Assembly: GCA_002633005.1 (NCBI GenBank)
Contig: NMRA01000071.1
Location: 1,073,730 to 1,137,729 of the forward strand
Length of the DNA stretch: 64,000 nt
Source: Phoronis australis
Taxonomy: Eukaryota > Phoronida > Phoronidae
Reading direction: 5' to 3'
Both the position numbers and the translations under genes were made by a program. Shown one piece after another: positions 34,222 through 44,513 of this stretch. Below the pieces are notes generated by a model. The model worked only from the letters and a program-made list of their open reading frames with translations, was not told the origin of the DNA and did no database searches. Each line of letters opens with the position of its first letter. Positions within the stretch are counted from its first letter, which is position 1.

Positions 34222-34222
34222 N
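34222..34222. other. Ambiguous base (assembly join)
   Basis: A single N lies exactly between the two units of the 0.93-kb duplication. Confidence 0.95.
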
Positions 34223-35153
34223 CAGACAAGTTGGAAATTCGTCGTCATTCGTCGACAACTTCACAGGAACACATCTTCCAAATCTCATCAAGACCCTGTG
34301 AGGATTCAAGAGAAACAGCTGCAAATGGCGGACACTGCACAACGGACGCCCAGACAGAGATGGCGGCAATATGCAGTCACGAAAAAAACACGTGGGCAAT
34401 CAACAATGTTTTGCTCAGAGCAGTCCATATTGCACACTTTATATTATGTAGCATGTGACTAGAATATATATAGCTTTAACTTTCATCAGGTTTGGGTATG
34501 GAAAATCATATTTGTGATTTTTTCGAGGAACTGTATATTTGGTTCCAGGGGCGGATCTAGAATTTTAAGTTGTGGAGGGGCAGGCCAGAGTTTTAGCCAG
34601 GATTTTGCCCTTCAGATATTTGCACCCTCCAACTACATGTACCAAGTGGAATCTGATAATTTTAGGGGGGCATGACCCCTTTGCACCCCCCCCCCCTTCT
34701 TAAATCCACCATTGGTTTCACGACGGTGCGTTTCAGTGTAAAGAACTGTTGGCAATATCCGCTTGATCAGCCACACAGAAAGAATTCTGACTGCATTAGG
34801 CAATTTGTGCCATTTTTCATTGGTTTTCTGTATTAGTGTGCACCTTAAAAGCTGTTTCTGTTTGACAATTCCCATAGACAGAGGTGTAAGTAAAATGTAC
34901 CCTTGTATAAAACGTCCTTCTTCCAATTATTTGAACATTGGCATCCAGGTAATGGCCCCGATCGTTGTATTCAAACATTTGCAGGTACACTGTAAATTAT
35001 ATTGGTTTTTCTCAAACATGCATAATTGCCATTTTCGGGAAATTGTAAATCGTAATCTCCTCATTGCAAGAAGATTGAATTGGTTGTTTGTATCTCTGAA
35101 CATTGTGCAATTATACAGGTAAAACAAGATATTGAATAATTTTTAGACCTGTA
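34223..35153 (+). repeat. Direct tandem duplication, unit 2 (931 bp)
   Basis: Second unit, with the same order as 33292-34221, including the hAT-like element at 34546-34714. After TTTTTAGACCTGTA at 35153 the sequence continues into unique DNA. Confidence 0.9.
34546..34714 (+). repeat. hAT-like short element, copy in unit 2
   Basis: Same as 33615-33779 with a longer C run before TTCTTAAATCC and ACCATTG instead of ACCACTG at the end. Confidence 0.65.
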
Positions 35154-36479
35154 TTTTTCAATATTTAGAAGCTTTAGATTTAAATTCTCTCCATGAGCTC
35201 TTAAAATCTTATAAAAATGGTCTTATATATCAAATATCGTCGAACAAAGTTTCTGGAAGTGGTCACTCTTTATAAAAGTTTGAGTCTAATACTCGAATAA
35301 AAACTAACAAAAATTAGCGACGCTGCGTCCTCATCTCATGGACTTCAGCTTGGCTTGTGACGTTATCGTTATTTAGTCTTTCGTGAAGTTGTGAAGTTAA
35401 AAATGGATCGTGGACACATATCTGGAATATGTACCTTGAAATGCCGTCTCGATAGTGGAAATGCTTCAAACGCCAGAACTCAATATTCAAGAGTAAATCG
35501 CTAAACAATGGCCGTATTAGAAGGGGAAGGGGGGCAGTGTGTTCCATGTGCCACTACACATTACTACATGTACACATAACTCATAATTTTGACCGTTGTG
35601 ACGACAGAATGCAACAAAATGTACTGTGAACGGCGACATATAACGTCGCTTGGGGAAAAATGACGGCCTTCCGTAAACATTGAATATTCGAGGTCGCGTC
35701 TGGTGTGAGTTGCAATTTTAGATTTGGAAGGTAAACCGTCTGCTCACTGACAGGAAAGTGGCGCCTATATGTAGCTCTTCTGGAAATTTCAAAGAAAAAA
35801 ATACAGCTTCAAAGCGCTGGCGATATCGTTCTATTGAACGACTTGATCACGGAAAATGATTTCATTTTAGGCGAGTGTTGCTCAGCTGTATCCTCAACAA
35901 AACTAACAAGCAAAGTAGATCGTTCATTTGTGACGAATCGCTCGCGAAAAGCGCTTCGAAGAGCTTTTCTGATTGAACACAAGGCAGAGTTGCGTAACTA
36001 TCGTGTATGACATGTGATGGCATCAAGTCACTGATGCGTTCGCAACCCACGTGCATTGTGCTGTTTTTACAAATGCAATGAATTACAAATTCAAGCAATA
36101 GGTAAGTTTAACGTTAGATTTTGACTTATATGCATGATGGACGTCGCCGTCTTTTTCGGATAAAACAGAGAAAAGATTATGAACGTCACTTATTTTATAA
36201 TTCTTTTATCCTGTGCAAGTGAGATTCGTGACGTTGATGGCAGACGACCTTAAGTTTGAACTCATACAGATATTTCAACAGACGCACCTGAAGCAATTCA
36301 GAAAGTCTGTATTTTCATGCCCACGAAAGTTGTTTGGGTTCTGTCCACATATTTGTAAGTGTATGCCAATTATGAAATCAATATACTTGAAGTGCTGTTT
36401 TGTAAAACAGCGTTGTTTACAACCATACATGTGGAACCCCGTGTTGCTGGCTACAAAATAAGGCCTCCTGCGAAATCTG
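35154..36479. other. Non-coding stretch
   Basis: No recognised gene. Short frames (for example 36213-36461, cysteine-containing) resemble nothing I know. Confidence 0.45.
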
Positions 36480-37080
36480 GCAGATGCTGATACGTGACTT
36501 GTCAATATATAACACAAGATACCCTAGCGAGCCAGCTAGCTGTATGAAGACAGTCGTCAAAATACAGCTAGGTACTACTGTGTGTATTTCTTCCGTAGAA
36601 ATTGCACACAGTCAGGGTAGTTCTGCTCGTCACCTCGCCGTGAAGCATGTATCAACATGTAAAAGTAAAGACCGGACGGGGTGCATGCAAAATCTGGGAA
36701 TCAACCGACACTCAACTTGCCCGTTACAGCCATTTAAGTGAAAAACAAAGCAATAAACGTCATTTTCTTGCGTAACTCTCCTCGTTTTCTAACAATGAAA
36801 ACTATGTCGTCGTTTTGAAAACAGTACGCTCGTTGCACCCGGACGCGTCATTTCCAAAAGTTTTGCGACATCTCTCGGGAGATGATGATAGCTTGGCAGC
36901 AGCAAAATTTCTTTCTGAAATTCTGTTTGCTGATATCAAAATTTTAAAAACTTATAATGAAATGAAACCAGTTCCGGTAATTTGTAGTGATGTGTAAGCA
37001 ACCTCGTGAAAGAAGAACAGATGATTGAAGAATCGGCAAAAACAGAAACTGGCCAATAGGTGGCGATATGCAACGTTTCC
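36480..37080 (+). repeat. Dispersed repeat copy B (uninterrupted)
   Basis: Aligns with the complement of 28460-26700. At GATGATGATAGCTTGGCAGC (about 36880) it passes without a break the point where copy A carries the 1146-bp transposon. The frame 36815-36997 (LKTVRS...HLSGDDDSLAAAKFLSEILF, KPVPVICSDV) is open, and part of it is shared with copy A. A coding origin is possible, but the product is unknown. Confidence 0.75.
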
Positions 37081-37174
37081 TTTTGTTCAGCTTTAAGTTT
37101 ATGTATCTTATATAGTTACTAATCATCGGGAAATTTACCAGCCGGTGGTTTCTATAAAGACAAGTCTAATTTAG

Positions 37175-37345
37175 GGAGACAGGGCTTATGGGACACGCCG
37201 TTAGTTCTGCATGGTTAAGAGGTTTAAACCCTAAGTGTCGTGGCTCGAGGTCCGGAAACTGAAAGTGTTGAGTCAATTGCCATACACACTGCAGATAAGC
37301 ACTTATGCCTAGGAAATGCGATATAAATGTTTAGCATGACGTTGT
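37175..37345 (+). mobile_element. Degenerate SINE-like element
   Basis: GTGGCTCGAGGTCCGG resembles a decayed B box. The 3' part, CTGCAGATAAGCACTTATGC, then AGGAAATGCGATATAAATG, resembles the cGCTATATAAAT-type tail of LINE-mobilised SINEs. The assignment is tentative. Confidence 0.35.
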
Positions 37346-37744
37346 TTTGACGTCATTAATATAATTAAGACCCAGTGTGACGACAATCCCAAGTCTAAAT
37401 TGCGTCATCTAGTGCCATGACACGTCATCACTAAACATCCGAGTAGCGACGCATGTAACTGTTGAGTGTTGTCTACATGAAACTACACTGTAAGGCACGG
37501 TGAAAAGCTTATAAAATTGGGTTGTTGAGTTAAAGAGAGTCCGCTTGTGACACACGCATGCGCCTAAGTAATGTCATGGCAACGCCTTTTCTAATATTAA
37601 GACAGCTTAACTGATGTAGATTTTGTTTAGAAAGCCAATTTACTTATATTAAAACCATGCTTGTTTTCAAAAAGTTTAGTCGAACCATTGGGTAAGCATT
37701 CATTAGCTGTGTTATGGCAGTCATCAATGCTCAGCTAGCTAAAG

Positions 37745-37815
37745 ATACATCAATCTATCAACCAATCAATCAATCAACCAATCAATCAATCAACCAATCA
37801 ATCAATTAATCAATA
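37745..37815 (+). repeat. (ATCA)n microsatellite
   Basis: ATCAATCAACCAATCAATCA-type tetranucleotide tract of about 70 bases, interrupted by CCA variants. Confidence 0.9.
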
Positions 37816-37942
37816 ACCATTTATTTTAGTGAGCTGTAGCAGTTGCAACCCGGTCAAAACTTGGGCTTATACATGTAAGCCATCATTTCCAAAGTGGACG
37901 TACAAACGCATACATGAATACAATGACAACAAGACAACCAGA

Positions 37943-38082
37943 CCAACCTTGTTAATCGTTATTAACTAAGTAGTACATGTAAATACCTGAGAAATGCAAT
38001 ATCATAAACCCAGCCAACCTTGTTAATCGTTATTAACTAAGTAGTAAATTCCTCAGAAATGCATTATCATAAAACCAACAAC
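37943..38082 (+). repeat. 71-bp tandem duplication
   Basis: CCAACCTTGTTAATCGTTAT starts at 37943 and 38014. Both units continue TAACTAAGTAGTA and AGAAATGCAWTATCATAAA. The first unit carries an extra CATGTAAATAC-type insertion. Confidence 0.85.
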
Positions 38083-39189
38083 TAATTTACTCACCATGGT
38101 GTTAGTCAGCAAGAAAACAAACTTGTTCTGAATTCCTAGCTCACCAAATTAGGGTCAGGGCAATATGACCTACATTTATGCTAATAAGGCGGTTCTGAGA
38201 CCAGCGTAGATATCTGAGGAAATGTATTTCATCTTGAACGCATGAGGCAGTAAAAAACACACACAAACGCTCCTCAACCGGAATAAAAATGCCGAAACAG
38301 CTAGTTTCCAATTTAAGCGGCAAGGTTTTATAAGCTCTTAGCTTGGATTTGCTCAAAGTTTCAGTGCTCCTTTCAACTCAGAAAGATTCACCAGTTTCGT
38401 TTTGGCATTTTTCCTATCGCAAGCAGACCTTTGATAAATACTTCAATCTGATTATCCTCAGTCAAATTAAAAAAAAAAACAGTTTTTGACCAGTTGTTCT
38501 TTGTGTACGTGAGGTCCCAGTAAAATACTTTCATTGTGGGACGATAATCAGACATGCTAATAAGTTTATTCCAGAGCTGTAATATACACTTATGTCTCAG
38601 ATTTCAATTGCTGAGCACTACATGTATATCGTCTGCAACTCAGGCGCCGATTCCTATGAAACTACAATATCAAATATTGTTCTTTTTAAACTATTTCCAG
38701 GAGATGTTAAAATTTCACTGCATAGTTGCCGTTGTTGTCATCTTTGTTATCTCTTTACAAGAAACAAAGCGTTACCTTTAAAACTGTTTCTTTTACATGA
38801 CAAAACTTGCAACCTACCACGCAAGTACATACATATACATGTAGAAAGTGATCCAGTCTGGGTGAATTATTTAAAAAATCTGCCAAAATACGTAAGAAAC
38901 TTAGGAATTCGGTCTCGTTCGATACGCAGAATAATGTCTCGTGGGATATTTCTTCATGATGTACGCCACTCTCGGTAAGTTTTGTGTATATTGCCAGCAT
39001 ACCACAAGGAATTAATTACACTGATTTCCTGTAGAGTTACAACGGTTAGCTCTTCAAAAAAGTCAATTATAAAAACACTAAAAAGAGTCGTATCACAAGC
39101 AGTACACCAAAACCAACAGAGAACAAATTAGTGGAACAATCTCTAGAAATCTGAACACGAGCCACAGGATCAGAAAAAAATGGGTTTTA
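38083..39189. other. Stretch without a recognised gene
   Basis: A 128-codon + frame at 38592-38978 is unrecognised. It overlaps a shorter - frame and lacks any conserved motif; I treat it as chance. Confidence 0.4.
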
Positions 39190-39604
39190 GGGCTGTTTAC
39201 ATACATGTATGACCACCAATATTATTGAGTAAACGTTTATAAAATAAGAAATCTCTACCTACATGTTCAAATGCCTTCTAAAGTCAACAATTGTTAAAAA
39301 AGTTGGCAGGCTTTCATTTTTTTCTCTTTTGGATTATAGACGCCCATGAAAATACATGGTCGATACATGATCTACCTATTCGAAAACCGTTTTGCTCCTC
39401 AGCAAGCCGACTACACTTCTCAAAATGTGACGATATCCTGGCACTCAAAATACCAATGGGGATTTTATAAACGCAGGAAATCAGGCTGATTCCCCTACAT
39501 GTATACTTTAATGGAAAAGATGATCCATGTTTAAACCTCTGGGAATAGGGATAAAGTTGGCTTTCAACCACACCAAGGGAACATACTGCGAAACAAAAAT
39601 GCAT
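39190..39604 (-). pseudogene. LINE reverse transcriptase fragment
   Basis: The - strand pieces read, in order: VWLKANFIPIPRG, then a shifted frame CRGISLISCVYKIPIGILSA, then AEEQNGFRIGRSCIDHVFS, and another frame TIVDFRRxFEHVGRDFLFYK. These are RT blocks 1-3 of non-LTR retrotransposons (family: WxxAxIxPIxK, YRGISLxSxxYK, EEQxGFRxGRSxxDxxF, FxDFxKAFDxVxR). Several frameshifts are present. The catalytic YADD block is not seen, so the fragment is truncated on both sides. It is probably the same LINE family as 48240-50800. Confidence 0.75.
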
Positions 39605-40942
39605 GGGGTCCCTTTTGAGGGCAATTTACGGCCGGGGGCTTTTTGGGCCATCTGTTGTGTCCTTCTTGGATCATCTTAGCGCCACCTTTGTAGTTACACA
39701 TAAAGCAGTTGAGAGCAATGCACGTAAACCCATGACTTTCAAAACAAATTTTCTTAAACATTTTATAACAAGAGGTAATTGAAGGATATGTTTAAATAAA
39801 ACACTTACTGGAAGGTTATTCATAAAATCATGTAAGGCCTTGCAAAAGGAATCACCTGTAATTGATTTTAAATATCGGAGTGTGTGCAGAAGATGTCGTT
39901 GTCTTATGCAATTTTCATGAAAAAACCCACGTGTCATGATATTTAAAGTGAGTGTGAATAATTATAAACATATTTGTTTAAAATGTCAATTTCAGCAACA
40001 ACATAGAAATTCTTTATTTTGAGTATCTGTGAAGTCCTACATGAAGTATCGGTAAGGACACTAAACACTAGAAGCAATAATACACATAACCCTTTTCCCG
40101 TAAATTGAATTTTCTATGAGGTTCACTCCCCATAGCAAAATGCCATTTAATGAAATTGAGGAAGAACAATACCAAAAGGCAAGAAATGTTTAATGTTGTT
40201 AAAACGGCAACAGAATCTGCTTATCTTCACATTTACATGCACTTTTAAATGATTAAAATCATGGTTTCTGAAGTACTTGGAATATTTAGGATTCTTTTTG
40301 GGGCACCTTCTCACTTATCCGATCATTATCAAATCAGTGTTGTTCCGTGTCTTGAATTCCTTGTCTAGCTCACATCCTTAACAAAATGGAATGTGTGATG
40401 TTCTGACGGCGGAGCTCATCCAAATACACTGTCCATCATAGTCCACTTAATGGTAATATGTACTTGGACTTCTTTTTCTCGAATTCTTCGAACCGGTGGA
40501 CGTCCTTGCGTCTCTGACTGGACGTTTCCATAATGGACAGTGAATACATTGGGTCATTTGGTGCTCGTTGTGACGAGATTATTTATTTTAAATCAGCTAT
40601 GACCAGTTCTTTCAGAATCGGATCTCGCTCATTTTGACTCCCTCATAAAGTCCGTAATGGAAACTCTGCCTGTCCATGTACAATAACCTTTTAATTTTGT
40701 ATGGTTCAAGAAAGACCCAACCCACCACATGACACACAATGAAGCTACATCTCCAGTGCATTTCCTGGTGGATTCTGGTCAATACTATTCTATACCCAAA
40801 AGAAACAGGCAAGTTTGGTTTATTTTCAACCCTTATTTTTAACTTGTGCGAATACAAATTGTGCTTCACTTTTTTCGTTAGTGATACTGTTTCAATTTTG
40901 TCCAAGGCGAAACCTGCAGTCAAGACTAGTTTTATTGTTTTT
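39605..40942. other. Stretch without a recognised gene
   Basis: 40418-40562 contains inverted CCAAATACACTGTCCATCATA / CACTGTCCATTATGG segments, a possible small MITE. 39671-39937 (-) is an open frame of 88 codons, possibly upstream LINE sequence, but no motif confirms this. Confidence 0.4.
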
Positions 40943-41012
40943 AATGGGCACCCTCGACCCACGAAACCTTCGGGCCACGACCCCCTACCCACAACCCCCT
41001 CGACCCGGTCTA
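40943..41012 (-). repeat. GTCGTGGG-type minisatellite, inverted
   Basis: CACCCTCGACCCACGAAACC, GGGCCACGACCCCCTACCCA and CAACCCCCTCGACCC are complements of the units at 21775-21872. Confidence 0.6.
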
Positions 41013-41389
41013 CGCAAGCTCGATCTGAACATGTAATAAGTGCTGACTTGCAGGACAAACGTGTCTGGCCGTGAGCGAGAGAGTTGATTCGGTAACTATG
41101 AAAGCCAAAAACACAAAAACGCCACCAAAGACCTACCAACGTTAAAAAACGTCTCCTTCCCAGCAGACTGTAATCGTCTAGCCTGTTTTTCTGTGAATGG
41201 TTGTTTCAAGTTATTTTTGAGACAGTGCGAGAAGGCAACGAGTACATAATTTCTTCAGTACATATAGTTTAAAAACTGTTAACTAAAAAGCAATTTAAAG
41301 CTACATGTAACATATTGTAAAGAGTATACGAAATTATGCGTATTCACATCAATGTATTTTCTTCCTACATGCAACTTTAGTAGAACCAT

Positions 41390-41665
41390 GATGGTGAAAT
41401 AGGGTCATCGTGGAACTAATTCTTTGACAACGATAGCACGCTTCCAATCCGGTATTTCCCATCATGTTCTTACGCAAATTTGTGTGTTTAACCACCAGCT
41501 TTGAGCTAGAGCAGATTCGCACACACACTGTAGGTAAGTCATATGTCACTCAGCGACGTAATATGATTATGACATGCGCTATTGCTGTAGGTCAAAGGTT
41601 GAGGGGATGTGGGTCTTCGGTCGTGGGGGCTGGAGGTCTTGGGGTGCTAGGGGAGAGGAGGTATT
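41390..41665 (+). repeat. Dispersed repeat with GTCGTGGGG minisatellite tail
   Basis: Body 41390-41580 (GATAGCACGCTTCC..., CATGTTCTTACGCAAATTTG, AACCACCAGCTTTGAGCTAGAG) resembles 26085-26200 and 21590-21770. The tail 41588-41665 has GGTCAAAGGTTGAGGGGATG and GGTCGTGGGGGCTGGAGG. Confidence 0.55.
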
Positions 41666-42035
41666 AGAACATTCGCTTTAACTTGGACTGCACTGCGTGC
41701 CCAGTCGGTTCTCAGGTCGAAGTGACACAGTTTTTATTGCATTATCGACAGTAGATTGTGAAAATCCCAAATAAACCTGTTCCTCAATACTTCCCAGTAA
41801 CAATAGTAGTAACTTTTCATCACTAAAAGTGTCAAAATTTCAGCAATACATGTAGCTGAGACTTAAACCAGTCTTAAATTTGAAGAAACTTCATAAAGCA
41901 TGTTTTCGATATTTTGGTCTTGAGTTAGCCATATTTTGATCTAATTTAAGACTGCAAAGCTTCTATCAAGCGGACCCCTTATGTTGTTTTACAACATCTG
42001 ACGCATTTCACCCACGTTGAAATTGCTTTCTGCAG

Positions 42036-42135
42036 GATCAACCAGTAGAATGACATCCACATTTGAACCAGATAAAAATAGTCTCGGTTACTCGCGCATG
42101 CTCATAGATGGCGAAACGCTGTTGGTGGGAGCAAG
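42036..42135 (+). CDS. Semaphorin, sema-domain exon (first one seen)
   Basis: Acceptor TTGCTTTCTGCAG, donor AG|GTAAGT. The exon enters with two bases of a split codon and reads STSRMTSTFEPDK, then LGYSRMLIDGETLLVGAR. This is the first blade of the sema beta-propeller (family: F...YxxMLxxGxxLLVGARNALY). Semaphorins are secreted or membrane guidance ligands that bind plexins through this domain. The codon split at R joins exactly to the exon at 42326. Signal-peptide exons should lie upstream of 42036 but were not found. Confidence 0.85.
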
Positions 42136-42325
42136 GTAAGTATCTGTAATGTGCACGTGCAAGCTCAATTATGTCCTACTAATGAATGCGTTGCATTTGG
42201 AGAAAACGATGTGCTACTGGAAATTGAAACTTATTGCACCCGTAAAGAATCTTAGACATGTGAAATTGTGCCACTAGCAATCACTTTATCTCGGTTTGTA
42301 TGACGTTTATTTTCCCTTATTTCAG

Positions 42326-42371
42326 GAATACCATTTACCAATTACATGTAGAGAACTTGACAACACGAGCG
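42326..42371 (+). CDS. Semaphorin, 46-bp sema-domain exon
   Basis: Acceptor CCCTTATTTCAG, donor GCG|GTGAGT. It completes the Arg codon of the previous exon and encodes NTIYQLHVENLTTRA, matching NALYxLSLENLT of semaphorins. It ends in phase 0. The next intron (3.6 kb) holds a hAT-like element and a Crypton-like pseudogene. Confidence 0.85.
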
Positions 42372-42927
42372 GTGAGTCATTCCTCAATATCATGCAGTTG
42401 CACCCTTTGCTTTATATTGTCATTAACAGGCTGCTTGCGTGTTACAAAGGCTTCTTTACTTGCGATAGTTTTATAAAGTGTAACTTGGTTTACTTGCAGT
42501 TTCTAAATCATTTTCTGTCACTTCATGAACAGAGAAATAGTCGACTAAGATCAGATTAGTATCTCTTCACAAAGGCAAATACATAAACAAAATGTACCGA
42601 GGGCTCACTGTCCACTTCCTCAGTCACGCTTTGTACATCATACTGCTCAGTTCATTTAATACATACATATATCTATTTAGAAACAAGTCTCGTTTGCCTT
42701 CGTCTTGATAGTACACAAAATGTTACAGTTTACGTTGCAAATCACAACCTGTCGTATATGTACGAGCGCATTACGTTCCTAACTCACTCTAGTAAAAGGA
42801 AGCAGTATTAAATATAACGGTTACGTGTGAAAATGACGGTTAATTTTCAGTGAAATTGTATAATATTTCGAAAATAAATATACAATAAGAACAGTTATAA
42901 CATTGTAAAATCCTCATCGGGTAGCTG

Positions 42928-43194
42928 CATAGGTGGATTTAGGGGGGTGCATACAAAATTAAACAGCAAGAGCGTGAAGAGTGAGAGGAAGTAAGGAGTC
43001 CACGAACTAGGAACGGCAGCGGACGAGGAGGGAGGGGGGAAGCGCGGTGGAATGGCGTTGCCGTTTTTTTTAATGTCCTCCGATAGATTTTGGGAACACC
43101 AGGTCACATCGTGAACTCCAGCAACTTTCGGGGCGCCTGTGTATACAATCCAATTCTCCGAGTGCCCCCTTATGGTATCCTAGATCCGCCACTG
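42928..43194 (+). repeat. hAT-like element in semaphorin intron
   Basis: The left end CATAGGTGGATTTAGG and right end CCTAGATCCGCCACTG are inverted copies of the family termini. About 267 bp with a G-rich interior. No exact target duplication. Confidence 0.5.
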
Positions 43195-43268
43195 TGCTGC
43201 ACTCATTCATGAAACTAGGTCATTGTCCGGAGCGCATAGCCTGCACCTCAGCTGTTTTCACGAAGATG

Positions 43269-44453
43269 TTAAAAGTGCCACCATTGATGACAGCTCCAGC
43301 CTGTTGCAGCGTTGTTACAGGTAAGTCGTCGCATTTCTATGGATTCTGTAGCATGGATAGGTTCCCGTGTTGCTGGGACGATCGTTGTTGCTGCTCGTGT
43401 ACTACTGTCGGGTACTGTCATACCCAGTGACCGTCTGGCTTTGTTGGCTTTGGGCGTGATTTTAGCACTTGCAGTTGACGTGGCCTTAGTTTGCAGGATG
43501 TTGGACATAGGTCTCTGCTCTGCCGTCCAAGCTGATGAATAGTTGTTCAAACTTGCTACATTTTGCGTCCACTGAGCAGCACGATTGTGGTAGGTGGTAT
43601 GCCTGCATGAAGGGATTTTGAGCACATGGTTCGCCTTACGCTGTGGTTGGTTTTCTTACACGGGAGGCCTGCTGCTTGTGCTATTTTTTCATGAACAAAG
43701 CTATCGTCTTTCTGCCCTGTGATTGATTCTTTTACCATTCGGAGTCGAGGGTTTTGAAGTAGTTGATGATGAGATAGAAAGGTGAGTCTGGGGTAAGGGT
43801 GGTTGGTGGTCTTCTTGATCAGTAGTCTTTGTAAGTAGCGACGGGGCACCTTGGCGGATTAGCAAATGCTGTTTGATTAAATGGTCTAATGTCGGTGCCA
43901 GTGCAGAACCTTGTTTTCGTTTCCCTTTCGTTGAACTCTCGGTATTGGTTGCCAGATTCGTCATCAAGCAACTGTATGTCTGCCCACTGTAGCTGTCGGC
44001 TTTCATGTGAACCCCGGAAACCAAACAGTTTGGTATTTAAGAACCATACTATTTTGAGGAGTGCTTGTGGTGATTGTTTTTTACCGTTACTCCACAGCAG
44101 CTCTCCCTCGTCATCTGTCAGTAATTCCGCCCTGTATTTTCGATTTCCTTTTCCTTGTTGTTTCAAGTCCCGCCGACGAGCAAAAAACTCGCCTTTTGGA
44201 AAGTCGAAATACATGTATGGTTGGGTTGTCTACCATAGTGACTGGGTAACCAATTTCTTTCAGGTGTCGGTCATTGGCCCTATGAAAAGATGTTAGAGTG
44301 TCCGACTCATATGAAGATCTATCGGGGTTCACCCATGCCTTTGAGTTTCTCATTTTGCTTTTCCTGTTGCACCTCTTTTTCTTCTAATTCAATCAACTCC
44401 TGAATTTCTGGATACTCGTATTTGAAATTAAACATTCCAAAATTGAAACTCAT
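43269..44453 (-). pseudogene. Crypton-like (DUF3504) tyrosine recombinase, frameshifted
   Basis: Starts at 44453 with a charged helical N-terminus (ELIELEEKEVQQEKQ). It shifts to SSYESDTLTSFHRANDRHLKE, then LTDDEGELLWSNGK, QSPQALLKIVWFLNTKLFGFRG, FNERETKTRF, RPFNQTAFANPPRCPVATYKDY and, in a further frame, NHSVRRTMCSKSLHAGIPP, TIVLLSG and ASLNNYSSAWTAEQ. These match the catalytic domain of Crypton elements and their domesticated relatives. The tyrosine-recombinase set is visible: Arg in GFRG, His/Arg in NHSVRR, and Tyr at 43539-43541. The third site, usually SGHK, is SGRK. A 1-base loss in an A run puts a stop at 43556 before the Tyr. At least three frameshifts make it non-functional. Confidence 0.8.
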
Positions 44454-44488
44454 TATTTTTGTAGCCGGTCGACTGGGCTTCCGTAGTT

Positions 44489-44513
44489 ACAGCGTCTGAG
44501 TTGCAGACGCTGT
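44489..44513. repeat. Hairpin beside Crypton-like gene
   Basis: ACAGCGTCTG, a 5-base loop, then CAGACGCTGT: a perfect 10-bp stem about 35 bp upstream of the recombinase start. It could be a recombination or boundary site, which is speculative. Confidence 0.5.

Noticed and set aside
38592-38978. 128-codon open frame on the + strand
   Set aside because: No family motif, odd composition, and an overlapping - frame; no splice or promoter support.
40418-40562. Small MITE with CACTGTCCAT inverted ends
   Set aside because: The inverted similarity is short and no target duplication or second copy was found in the window.
40612-41139. 175-codon open frame on the - strand
   Set aside because: It runs through the CCCTCGACCC minisatellite and has no coherent domain; its length is best explained by the stop-poor repeat.
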